From: Onchidella celtica
Taxonomy: Eukaryota > Mollusca > Gastropoda > Systellommatophora > Onchidiidae
Direction: 5' to 3'
Length of the DNA: 64,000 nt
NCBI GenBank assembly: GCA_963931925.1
Contig: OZ007575.1
Span: 29,351,252-29,415,251 of the forward strand
Positions 1 to 11,579 of the stretch are shown here, piece by piece. Made by a program: the position numbers and the translations under genes. Numbering within the stretch: the first letter of the stretch is position 1; each line of letters starts with the position of its first letter. Below the pieces are notes generated by a model. That model searched no databases. It was not told the origin of the DNA and saw only the letters and a program-made list of their open reading frames with translations.

Positions 1-2223
1 AGTTGTTATGTGAGTGTGATACAGTCTATACCGGAACCAATCTTAGTTACATTAATTTACATGTATTAGAAAAGCCACTCGGCCATCTTGCCCTAACAGA
101 ACAGAAAGAATTGAATTTCCGGAGGGCGGGGGCTGTTAGACCTTTGCGATTATGAGTTCAAAGAAAAAAAAGAAACAGTCGTGCCACTGTTGGTCTTACT
201 TAACTATGTCTCGCATTCCAAAAACGTTTCTCCCATGTCAAAGGCAACGACTTACGTAAAATATTAGCACATTGTTCCCATACAGAATTTAGCCAATGAA
301 GAACCAGCTTTATTGTGGGTACCGTTTTTGGGAGAAAGGCTAGATATCGTTATTTGTTCACAGGTCACAGGCACGTAACTTGATGAACTGTTTAGGATAA
401 AGAAAGAAACTCGAAGGGTTAGAGAAAGAATCTTATGTAACAAAATGACAACTCCAAACTGGTGTCACGCACGGGGGTCTCATTTCTGCACCGATTCTTT
501 TGAAACTTTCAATACAGTTTACTTTCAGTCTGACGGTGACTCCCTGTCAGTAATTGTTTGGCAGCCCTAATGTATTCTTAAATAAAGTATTTTTCCGATA
601 ATTACGTATTCCGACGGGCCATGTTTTAAAAATAAAAGAACATAGGCCGTGAGATGACTTATTAAATCTAATAAATGTGCCTCTCAGGTCTAGCTTGGCC
701 CCAAGCATTACACGTTGGCTACCAACAAGAACATGTTTTAAAACAATTCATTTTTCTCGTTTCATGGATCAGACAAAAAAAAACACCACAACCAAACAAA
801 CAAGAAAACCTTACATATTAAATTATTATTGCGCTGTTTCATTTACTGTAACTATCGCCATGCACGACACTGGTCGTAAGACAATTTACTGACGGACGGG
901 CCTAGTTAATAAGCCAGGGTTTTCCCTGCACTTATAAAACATCAGGCTTGGCCTCTTCTTTTATCACATAGACGATTTTGTCACAATGATCAACCCGTCA
1001 TAATCTGCATGTAGCCTAGTCTGCATACTCGTCTTGTACATTGGGTTTGAACAGGGGTGGATAAGGGAGCGATGAAAGAAACTTTGGGTTCCGACTCCGA
1101 GGGGGGCGATGCAGTTGGCGTTTCTTAACCGTTGCCCCTTCGAGTAACCGACACCGGCTTCACGGGAATCCGACGGCATTCACCGATAACAAGAAAACCT
1201 ATGGGCTAAATTTAGAACTGAGCAAGGTAATCGTATGCTTCGCATCAAGTGCACGTTGGCATCGTATCGTCTGTGTCGATTTCCACATTGTCGTGAGAAC
1301 CACGTGGGAAATAAAATCTGATCTACCCTTTGTTGGTGAAAGATATGGCAACCTCGAAGGAATAACAGTCGAATAAAAGGAAAAGAACTGATTACGAAAA
1401 TACAAAAATAAATCTTTTGACTTGAAACATGAATTTTTCTCATTAAATTTATTTGTTCACCTGTTTACTTATTCACGTATTCTTCCCCAAACCTATCATT
1501 TACATTATCCAGTCATTTATTTCACCAACTTACCATCGGCAAATTACATGTACTTTTTTTTTTCTTTCATTCATTCTTCACACTGCACAACATGCACCAT
1601 GTTTATGTTTTCTTTGCCTCAGGTGTATGTGCATGAAGAAAGTCCTACAAACCCAAAAGGACGCGTTTTTTTGTTGTTGTCTGAGTCTATCCTGTTTTTT
1701 CGCATTTCTGTTCAGTCTTTCAGCAGTTACTTAACACCCCCCCCCCTTTTTATCGACGTGCCCTACCAAAATCTCGCACTTAGTCCTACTACTACCTGTC
1801 TGTGTTCGCCAATGTAGGCCCATGTTCGAATGATAATTAGTACCATGACCATTATATCCGTGTAAAATTTGGCTCATTCTCTGATTACAGCAGTGCATTG
1901 ATCAGTAGACTGCCACTGGTATATTTTTTCAGCACTATTAACTGTTATCGTCATTGCACCATGTTCCCGTACCAGGCTGGATTACAGGAGGAAATTAGAA
2001 TAAAAATTCAGTACCAAGGTGAAGTATGCCACAACAGCGAACAACATACGGAGGCCGGTGAACCGTGAAGCGATAACAATAGCTATCGCGCAGAACGATA
2101 CCAAATTAAACATGGTTTTCATTGGCCAAGACCTGCACTGGAAAGAGTCCGTTTCGTCCTGTGGCCTCGGTGAAGCCGGTAACGGTAATCGAAGCCGACA
2201 ATGGTTAAGCAAAGGGCCAACTG
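1..2223. other. no supported gene
   Basis: AT-rich sequence with scattered short open frames, none with a recognisable domain or convincing splice pair. A C-run lies near 1736-1746. I see no RNA gene or clear transposon end here. Confidence 0.5.
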
Positions 2224-2263
2224 CGGGGACGATTGCCTGCAAAAGGGCTGAGAGCCACTGGGC
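2224..2263 (-). repeat. hAT-like terminal sequence
   Basis: On the minus strand this reads CAGTGGCTCTCAGCCCTTTT and continues with a CAGGCAATCG motif. It resembles the plus-strand sequence at 46436-46475 and the CAGTGGTTCTCAACC type of end common in hAT transposons. No partner end or transposase was found nearby, so it is probably a fragment. Confidence 0.35.
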
Positions 2264-5054
2264 AAACCAATCTGACTAGTTACGGGTGGGAATATCCGTC
2301 TGGCACAAAATTCGCTTGAACTGCTTGAAATAAAACGTCAAACGGATTATGGTTCGCAGAAGGATGATGCCTTTTGAACAAGCTGGTAAGGAACTGCCCC
2401 ATCCTCAACCCCGTCTCTTCTCCTCAACAGACGAATGGCTTAATAATACGAGTATAGTGATACGCACAAAGACACTGTGAGCGACAAATAATGACCTACT
2501 ACTATCCATCACAGGATCTCGAAGTGCACAATATGTTTGTGAATGTAATCGAATTTATTGTGCCAGATTTCAAATCAAAGTTGAAAATTATTCAAGGGCG
2601 CGAAAGAAACAGTTACAGAAACACATAACAGTTTAACACTCAAAAAGTGTTAGAAAAATGTGTTGTTTCTTTTTTCCCCATCAATCTAAATGATTGCTTC
2701 CACTCAACGCTTGTCCCATCATTTTCAATCAATGGGTTCTCTGTACTAAATCACAAAGCTAAAGAGCTCAAAAGTTTTAATCTTATATCCGCCCCAAATA
2801 CGCAACATTCAGATTTTGCATGATCATTCCCGACCCCTGAACTCAGAATCTGGTCATTTAATTATAAAACAAGACACTTACAAAACTTCTCGACTTAAAT
2901 ATTTTCTCTTTTAGTGGTTATTAAATTGTTTCATTACTGGTCAGTCTTTTAAGCAAGGCCACATTTCAGATACAGCTATTACTATTAATATTATCTGTAG
3001 ACCACTAAAAATATGTTCAAAATAATTACATGTAATATGTACTTTTGTATCTAAAAGTGTTGTTTGCTGAATATTTACTGATCGTTTTCTCCCTCAAGAC
3101 GAACACACATTTATGATTTAACTTTAAGTTGTAGAAATGTTGTATCTCATCATTGTCTCAACCATTTTAAAACAAATCTGTAAGTGTAAGATGAAGTCAA
3201 AACTCGAAGAACCTGACACACACTGATCAAAGTATAAAAGTGATTTCTTACAATCTAAGCCCCCTTACCTGCAAGTGGATGGGAACTTTCTTCACTGGAG
3301 TCCGACTCATCTTTCTGTGTCTGGGGTGTATTGCTCTATCCAATGAACGGCCTAAAAATGTTGGTAGGAATGGATGTTTGGCTTTGAACAGTGAACAACG
3401 GTTGAAGTTCAAGCAACAGCCTCTTCAGTGAGAACTAGCACTTCCTCAATGATTGAACCCCAGCTTCACTACTGAATTTTATACAGTTAGATGTCCTGCT
3501 GAGTCAAGGTATCAAATTCTCATCCTTAGCGAGGAAGGAATTAATCACACAACTAAAACGTCCACTGCTGTCGCTGATCAGATGTAATATGGTTGGAATT
3601 AAGCTATATCCAACTCAACAACCAAAGGGTGGTCAGATAGTCCATAAAACCTTCACCGGTGCTCTTGAATACTGAATTATAAGTGAATATAAAATAAGTT
3701 CTTTTTCAAGACTACATTTACTACGTTGGAGAAACACAATACTGTTTCACAGTTAAACGCTTTCTGCTCAGACAGAAGGAATTGATTGGATCACCAAATC
3801 AAAGTGTGTCACAACAAATCTGTGGGGAATAACATGACAACACCGACAACTGATGGCAGCAGGTTTTATCTTCACACCATCACTGCACAGCACTGACACT
3901 GATGCAACAGTGAATTACTGACATGATGCTGACATGATGTTAACCTCACAGTCCTCATATGACAATAAGACAATGTAATTACAATACATAGATCTGAAAG
4001 CTGACAGACCCCACTACATTGGATACACACATCACCAACAAGGGACATGGCTGGCTAACGTTATGACAACTATCATGAAGCCATTTTCAGTGGTTGTAGT
4101 AATGACAGCTGGGAAATATGCCACCTGAAATTTGGTGAAATGAAGACGCAGAAATGGTAATAGGACCATTAATGCTTCGACGCTGGTATTTTCTCTGGTG
4201 TTACAGGATAGCATGAATTTGATTTTGTGCTTAATTAAATTAAATTATAGTTGTGTTTAAAAGGAATCAAAATTATACAACCAGGTGAGAAGTCAGCCAC
4301 CGCAGGAAAAACAAAGAATTCGACAGGGGTAGTTGATATTCTTAATCAGAATATAAAATTATGATGGGAATAGTTGTGTCCTATGATCAATAGCTTGGTG
4401 GGAATGAAAATTACTATTTCATTAAGTTATTTCCCTACCAACATCAAATTTTCAATTTTTTTTTTTACATTTTACACTACAGTGTGCCCAAGTAAAACAC
4501 AGACAGAAAATTTTCAGATAAAATGGTACAAGTTGCCTTCCAGGTTTTCCTACTGAACTAACTTACTCATGTCATCTAAATTGCAAAACCATCATGTCAC
4601 TTCACAATGACAATCCCAGTGATTGTGATAAAAATTTTGTCCATGATTTGGTACATCAACTCTTACCCAGTCAAAAATGTCAAAACTGGTCCCTAGTGTA
4701 CCAATACTGATCATAGTTCATACTGAGTCATGACAAATTAACTTCAAAGATTTAGATTTCAACATCTATTTTCACAGTAGTCTCAATGCAATCGGTATTT
4801 TACCAGTAGTCTACTTGGCTACTGGTTAATGCAAACCTGCAAGCCACACAGTTTATGAAGTCTCCTGACATCAAAGTATGCTCAAAGTATGCCATCAAAT
4901 TTGTAAAAAAAAATTTTGTATACTGTCTTGCAGTCGATGGAAATCACTGTCTACTTCTGAGAATGTCATTCTTCCTTCTTGGACACTACATTACTAGTAG
5001 TAGTAGTAAAAATAAGACCGCGGTTCTTGTTATGCCACCAGTTTTTTTAAAATT
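2264..5054. other. no supported gene
   Basis: Low-complexity AT-rich DNA. A short TAG trinucleotide run is at 4993-5006. The open frames are under 70 codons with no recognised motif. Confidence 0.5.
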
Positions 5055-5480
5055 CTAGCTGGAGAACCCTGCATTGCAGGAGACAAATATATTTATTAGC
5101 AGTTTCAGCTCTGATTATAATGGATCTCTTTGCCCATTCTCATAGGTTTGAATTTAGTTGTTGTTATTTGGTTGTTTATTATTTGGCCATTTATTCTTAT
5201 TCCACTCCATTTACAATTAATGCCCTGTGCATCCTGCTAGTGCTAGCATTCCATGTGAAGATTGCCATGAAAAACAATAATCTGAGCAGCCTGTTTAATA
5301 ATGAACACATCATGTGCAGGAAATGATGACCTCAGGCTCATGTGTTCGCGGAAAAGAAAGAACCGTGTGACAAAATTAGCGACACAAAGCAAACTCAAAA
5401 AAATAATTTCCCACTATTTCAAGTTTCCAAGACTGAAAAAGAACCTTCTGCAGGCCGAAAGGAAGGCACCTGTAAAATCC
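5055..5480 (-). mobile_element. non-autonomous Helitron, 3' part
   Basis: Read on the minus strand, the sequence ends in CTAG (5055-5058), preceded by a small hairpin (CCTGC-ATT-GCAGG) about ten bases inside, the classical Helitron 3' terminus. The body (to about 5480) is clearly related to 63562-64000: both share the block around 'gacacaaagcaaactcaaaa' and a conserved stretch ending 'gaaaggaaggcacc'. The flanking base is T rather than the expected A. The 5' terminus was not found, so the far end is open. No Rep/helicase coding sequence is present. Confidence 0.6.
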
Positions 5481-5931
5481 GAGCTGCCGTGGTAGGTCTT
5501 GTTAAAAATTGGGAGTTTCTTTTTTAAAGATTTGATCACGTCCATTTATCACTCTCTATCCCTTAAGAGATTGTCCTTCTGTTAATATTTCTTAGCACTA
5601 GTAGTTTTTATATGGTACTGACGGAAAAGTAATACAATATTCTACTTTAAAACTTTAATAGTTTAAGCCTACGATTAAGCATTGTCTGGGCTTGTCAAGT
5701 AACATAGGCAATTCCACAATCATTATTGATATTACTGTTACATTATCATTAGCCATCCCTAAGTGAACTTTCTAATGAAAGGAGACTATTCCAGACAATG
5801 ATTTTACCAATCAACAAATCACGTGCTAAATAGACCGTAATTTGTGTCTTATAATTTAAAGCGCGGAACTGGTTTTATATCATTGATCTGCCTTCATCTT
5901 TTTTCACTGTGATACGGCTGCATTTATTATT

Positions 5932-6889
5932 GGCCACGCTTATTGAGTTATTCGCAGACGTCTGCAAATAAGATCAGAATCTTATCGCACATTATTAGGA
6001 ATCATTTTCTTTCCTAAGGATTTTGCAAAACTGATGTCCTGGGGAAACTGATTATTACTAGTGTGCTCCAGATTACTACTATCCTGTTCACCGAACAAGA
6101 CAGTTCCTAATTGGCAATAAAAATGTAAATCAAATTTTAAACATGTAAATGATTTCTTTGAGACAGTGCAAACTGAAAATTTTCTCTCTCTGTCGTGACT
6201 TAGATCTATCTTGTATGTACTGAAAATATATTTTGGGTGTCTTCTGCTTAAGCTATTTGTCAAGTTTTGTTTTATTGCTTTTTGTTTGCATGGAAGTTTA
6301 ATAGTTCATTTTTATCTGCTCTGGCTGACTTTCTCTGTGATTTCACAGCTGACAAATTTGTCCAATAATTCATCTAAAAAAATATAAAAATCCTGAACAC
6401 AATTTTATACTCTGGAGCAGAGTAACGATGATCAGTGTGGGGAAAAGCAGGAAAAAAAAGTAGCCAGAAAAAAAAAAGTCATCTCTTGCCAGGATTCCAA
6501 ATCCCCTTACCAACTCGGCAGGTGAGTTTACTTAGCATACCACCGGGGAACCTTAATAAAAAGCATTACTGAGCATTACTAAGTGTTACTGAAGTCTCTC
6601 AAATACTACCAAGGACACGTTTGGGATAAGTATCGCTGAAAAAAGACAACCTGGTGCATCATTACCATAAGAAACACCATGCGTTACTCCGAATCGAGCC
6701 ATCCTAGCCAATGAAGAGCCTAATTATTCAACAAAACATGCCAGAATTGTGATCTAAATGAGCTCTTCCTAAATGGAAGTCACAAAACCAAAAATCCATC
6801 TGTGAATAAGATTCTGATCTTATTTGCATACGTCTGCGAATAAGATCCCAGATCTCATCCGCAAATGTCTGCGAATAAGCGTGTCCCCC
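5932..6889 (-). mobile_element. TIR element carrying a tRNA-like promoter, copy 1
   Basis: The left end begins GGCCACGCTTATT and the right end finishes GAATAAGCGTG, with about 160-bp inverted ends built from palindromic GCAGACGTCTGC units. Between them, on the minus strand (about 6500-6560), is a tRNA-like stretch; the matching segment of copy 2 has a B-box-like GGTTCGAATCT. Copies 2 and 3 (55378-56942 and about 58515-59354) share ends and interior. No transposase is encoded, so it would need help in trans. It could be a MITE that captured a SINE head, or a composite. Confidence 0.65.
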
Positions 6890-8350
6890 CCCCCACCCCC
6901 CCCCCCCAAAAGAACTAGGCCTACCACATTCTGAGAAATTTTAACATCATTTTAAAAATGTTAGGTGTAAAATTTAACTCCCCCTTGGACACCAAATTGT
7001 CCAATCTGATAGGCTCCTGCTTCCTAAATCTGATGCATATAGACCTGGTAGATCTAGATCTACAGCTACTTCTTTCACGAGTGGTTTGTAATGTGCACTG
7101 ACGGACATCCGGACGAGTCTCTATCATTCAAATTCTGTACCCAATTGCATCTCCCTGGAGGAGGCACAAAATGAGAATGAAGTTGGAGGATTTAATTTTT
7201 CAAGTATGTTTTGCTTGGACACTTGATGTAGATCTAGATCTACTACGGCTTGCAACAGTAGCCTATAGATCTATGCCTACATTTCTCCGCCTTGACGTAA
7301 ACATCTTTAATATATAGTTATAGTTACAGGTCTAAGATGTGAGACCGAAGATGGCGGGATTTCCACACTGTTTGCTGTTACTTATATTACATTCTGCCCT
7401 AACATTCCTAACAAGAGACATTTTCAAAAACAAATATATATCTAAAATCTTCAGAAAATGATGACAGGACCCTATGAGCTCTAAAGTCAAGATCCAGACC
7501 TAGAACTCTGGTTCATACTATTCTGGCTTCGCCGGTTTTACTTACCCTGTGACGTCTCTCAATAATGCTATTAATTATAAAACTCCTGTACTTAACTAAT
7601 CCGTATTCAGTGTAAATTTAAATGAACTTTCACGGTACTGACGTATAACAGGCATAAACAATTTCATAAATCATTTAAAAAATGCCTTCCTGAGCAAGTC
7701 CAATGAATTGTTACTCCGCGACTGGAAATCCACGGCTTTTCAAATTGATAATTTATCCTAAATGTAATCGACCACACCACACTGGTATACACAGTATGTG
7801 ACGTAGTACGCAAGCCGGAGTAATGGAAGTGGAGATAACTCCCTCAGATTCTATGGTGGAACACTGTACGGCGGCTTCGCGAATATCTATGTAATTTGTA
7901 ATGCTAGCAAGCTGTTACCATGAGCGTGCCAAAAACATTGAAACAATGGTTGTCGAGTTCAAACATGGAGAAAAATGAAGGTTTGATGAGTTTTGACCGT
8001 CGAATCCGGGGAAATAAAGTCCTCGACCTAGTTGTCGACATTTAACGTACTTGTGTAAGATCTGTGTTCGTGTGTTTCGTTCGTATCCTCGTAGAAAACA
8101 CAAGAGGCTAGCTTTCCAGCCGGCGCGTGAGCGCGCCCGTGAACGAGCATTGTGAGCTGGGCAATTGCAGCACACCAAGTCTGTTTGAACTGAATGCAGT
8201 GCATACATGTAGACTTACACACGTAACGCATGGTATAGTATTTTGTACCCATGGACCGTATAATGGCTGCGTGTGAGCCGACGCAGCTGTGTCCACCATC
8301 ATTCATTGACAACATGAACCTGATTTTTATTTATTTTTTTAAAATCAAAA
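6890..8350. other. no supported gene
   Basis: Starts with a C-run (6885-6907). There are several GATCTAGATC-type words at 7050-7260. No coding or transposon signal is supported. Confidence 0.45.
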
Positions 8351-8400
8351 CTAGATGAGGTACCCGGCATTACCCAGAATAAACCTGTGCTCCCAGTCCC
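8351..8400 (-). mobile_element. Helitron 3' terminus (CATCTAG family)
   Basis: Minus-strand end CTAG at 8351-8354, preceded on the plus strand by A as expected for insertion between A and T. The hairpin region CCCGGCATTACCC matches the ends at 36654 and 37852, including the neighbouring 'gaataaac'. The rest of the element could not be traced, because sequence beyond about 8400 no longer resembles the relatives. Confidence 0.6.
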
Positions 8401-8488
8401 ACCCTTCGCCCTCTCTGATCTAGCGAATTCCCAAAAAATCTACTGTATTGGGGCAGATCATATTATTATGCACTCATTATTTTTTCAG

Positions 8489-8697
8489 GGACGGGAAATT
8501 GCACGCGCCGTATTGAACGCTTGTCAAATAATAGTGTCGCCATGTGGTGGGTTTGATTTGTTGACACTTGAGAAAATTAATGAAATCATGTTTAAAACTG
8601 TGAGTCAGGCGTTAAGTGAAAAAGAAAGGGCCGTGGGAGCGGAAATTGCACCACTCCCGGTCAGTGATGTTATACGTACAAACAAAAATGACATTCT
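8489..8697 (+). CDS. candidate internal exon, unknown protein
   Basis: This block starts after a pyrimidine-rich acceptor (attattttttcag) and ends at a consensus donor, GTGAGT (8698-8703). It is open in one frame throughout, encoding 69 codons plus two bases (phase 0 in, phase 2 out), starting GREIARAVLNACQ and including LLTLEKINEIMFKTVSQAL and an SEKERAVG segment. If the donor is not used, a stop follows at 8699-8701 and an AATAAA lies near 8743, so a terminal exon is also possible. I do not recognise the protein. A Helitron 3' terminus lies only 130 bp upstream, so this could be a captured gene fragment rather than a resident exon. Confidence 0.4.
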
Positions 8698-8759
8698 GTG
8701 AGTTGTGGAGCGACCCTATTAATAGTTTCGGCCTCCTCAATAATAAAATAATACTCATG

Positions 8760-10376
8760 AAAGACCCATAAGGCCCTAGCACAGGTGCTAACTCTAAAAC
8801 AATATGAAGCAAGGTTTGCAGCCTGCAAGTCATTACAAGGTATTATGTAAAGTATATATGCCGGTTTTATATTGTTTTATGTATAAGAAATGACTGTAGG
8901 CCTACATTTATATTTGGAGGGGTTCTTGCGCGAGTCGGTAAATAATAATTCGCACTGGCATTTTCGTAACAACAGCATTTTTTTTCCTTTAATTTGAAAT
9001 TAAGAAAAAATGCATCATCATCATATGAAAAGTGTAGGAAATCAAAAAAATTCATTCCTGTGAAATCAGCCACATGCCTCTGGATTTTGATCATTTTGAT
9101 CATAAAAGTATGTCTTTGGATGGGCAACGCCGCGGGAAACATGATTGCTATTATATAGAGGTGTGTAGAGACGGGTTGGGATAGGTGATAAGAATAACAC
9201 AGGCAGGGCTAGATTCAAGGGGGTGGGGCTATGGGGGCCATTATCCCGCCCCTCTCCCTCCTCTATACAAAAGTTTAATAATAATAGTCATCGAAAAAAA
9301 AAATGCATAAATATATGAAAATTGGAACATTTTAAATTTGGTTAGTTTGAATCAAGGAAACATTGTCACTTCGATTCTAAAAACTAAAATTTCTGTTGTT
9401 GTTCTTCCGCTTTGGAACGTGTCGAGCTTGGCATAAAAATTAATGCTTTGACTGCAGTAGAGTTAGATGATTCGATTTGAACTTTAGAGTAGAGACGAAA
9501 GAGGCAGTATGGGAGGTGGGGTGAAGGTGAAGTACACTGACATAGGAAATAGGCGCACAGGGGCTCAAGAAAGAAGTATTGAGGGTGAGGGGTGAGAAAG
9601 GAAGATACTGAGATTTGGCGAAGGCAAAATTTTGAAAAAGGGGAAGGGGGGAGAAGCCAAAGAGTACCGGTACGATCACGGAGATGAGGTTAAGTGTAGG
9701 TATATGTATGTGGGGGGGGGGGGGCAAAAGAGGAAGGGCAAAGGATGCTAAAGATAAGGAGAGGGGAAAGAGGAGAAGCGGATTAAGCCCTGTTCGCAGT
9801 CATGTAGACGTGTTTTGTACCGTACGTGCCTGCTTTGTAAGCGCGTCTTTGCGCGCGAGTGTTTTGGAAATTATACGCGCAAATTACTGATCACATGGAT
9901 CGTGTTTTGTAGGCAGTTTTAATAGACGGTGTTTTTGCCACTGTGTTATACTTCCCTTCCTCCGTTCCACCCCACAAAATGTTTTAAAATAAATATTTTA
10001 TAGCGCAATAAAAAGGCGCCCTCACGCATGGAATTGGCATACTTTGATGCACTGATATCGAAAATGCTATTGTTTTTCCGATTAATAAAGATTCGAAGAT
10101 TTAAAAAAAAAAAAAAAAACAATTTGTAAATCCCAGTTCAACAAGATCAAAGTTCACCGACAAAAAGTGATGGCACGGGTGACACTCACCCCCCGACGGT
10201 TGCAAAAGCTGTGCTGAGAAGCCGAGAAAAATCGCCTCAAGTGGCGTATTTTCAAAACACCGCAAACACCGAGCGCGTTTCTAGCGCGTTTTGGCTTGCA
10301 TGTGAACAGCAAGAAACGTATAGGTTTACTCATTACGAGGCCTCCACAATAATACTTCTCAAAACCTCCTCAAAAG
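8760..10376. other. no gene; purine-rich tract
   Basis: The plus strand is strongly purine-biased from about 9490 to 9780 and includes a G-run at 9712-9724; such tracts can adopt non-B structures. An A-run sits at 10104-10120. No coding region is supported. Confidence 0.45.
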
Positions 10377-10872
10377 GACTCTAACACAAACTATGAAAAC
10401 ATCTGTCTGGAAGCCCACTGGAAGGGTTCTTGCACGGATCGCTAACTAAATCTGTTTGTTTATACAGACTCCTGGTTATTATGAGATCCAACTGCAAGGT
10501 TTCCTCCATCGGACACTATTTCTTTGCGGAGATGGCAGGCGTGTTAAGTATGCTGATGTCTTTGTGGGCAACATTTTGGGGAAGGGGTAGGGTGCCGATG
10601 CCAAAATTTCTGATGCTAATTGTCAAGCGGGAGCCAATCGGCCAGAGACACTGGATTCTACAGTTTATATATTTTTTAACTGAGGTGGTTTTTTGAAAGT
10701 CTGTCACCCACCTTAGAACTCCCTCCACGCACTGTGGCTTTGGCTACAAAATGTGCACTGATTGACTACCACAGGGAAAAGAACAGTCTGCGCGGCCTGT
10801 CAACATGTCCTACCTATCAAACGAAAAACGCGGCACGGAGAACTGATGGTATCAGCAAAGTTTTTCAGGAAT

Positions 10873-11045
10873 ATTTTGTGTTTTTGTATTTTTTGTATTT
10901 TGTATACCTCTTTAATCCCATTTGGGAAATTTGCCTTAGTATCATTGCAGTTCAGTTACAACTGGAGCAAACATGCTGTCGCCACAGTGCAGCGCCCGTC
11001 GGCGTTTTTGTGTGTGTGTGTGGGGGGGGGGGGGAGGGGGGAACA
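10873..11045 (-). repeat. SINE 3' portion, minus strand
   Basis: Minus-strand copy of the 3' part of the SINE at 61389-61857. It shares the block reading CACTGTGGCGAC, then CCAGTTGTAACTG, then a TTAAAGAG word and a TACAAA-rich tail. A CA/GT and G-rich stretch (11012-11040) adjoins it. It is truncated: the tRNA head and central domain are absent. Confidence 0.65.
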
Positions 11046-11579
11046 ACGCACCGCACTTCAAATGACAGCTTGAATATTTTAACAGAAGAAATCTCGGACA
11101 CATTAGATGTAGGTAGGTCGGGACCTATATCGCTGACGGTTAGCAAGTGCAACAACAACAATATAAAGCCGACCATAAAAGGCTGGCAAAAAAAAAGAAA
11201 CCAATCAGCAGACATCATTTATTTTCAAGGCTTTAGACTCAGTGCTCTTAAAATTACCATCAACAATAAACGATCATGCAGGCCTGCGTGTTCAATTTGG
11301 AAGCAGATATTCTGGTCGAATTGCCTTTGTGTGTTGAGCAGAGAATACATAAATGAGCACACTTTTCACTGAAACTAGTCAGCATAGGGAAGTTTCCAGT
11401 GCAGCGTTACATTAAACCCTTACCCCCCACCGCACCTTACTTCTTCCCCAAAATGTTGCCCACAAAGACATCAGCATTCTTAACACGCCATCTTCGCAAA
11501 GAAATAGTGTCCGATGGAGGAAATCTTGAAGTTCAGGAAATCAAGCTGTCGGATCTGATAATAACCAAGAGTCTGTATA

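Noticed and set aside
2000-2242. Minus-strand frame encoding a two-helix membrane peptide
   Set aside because: It runs into a hAT-like end and lacks convincing splice or promoter signals.
10734-11372. 212-codon open frame
   Set aside because: It reads through a reversed SINE tail and a G-run; no coding signal.
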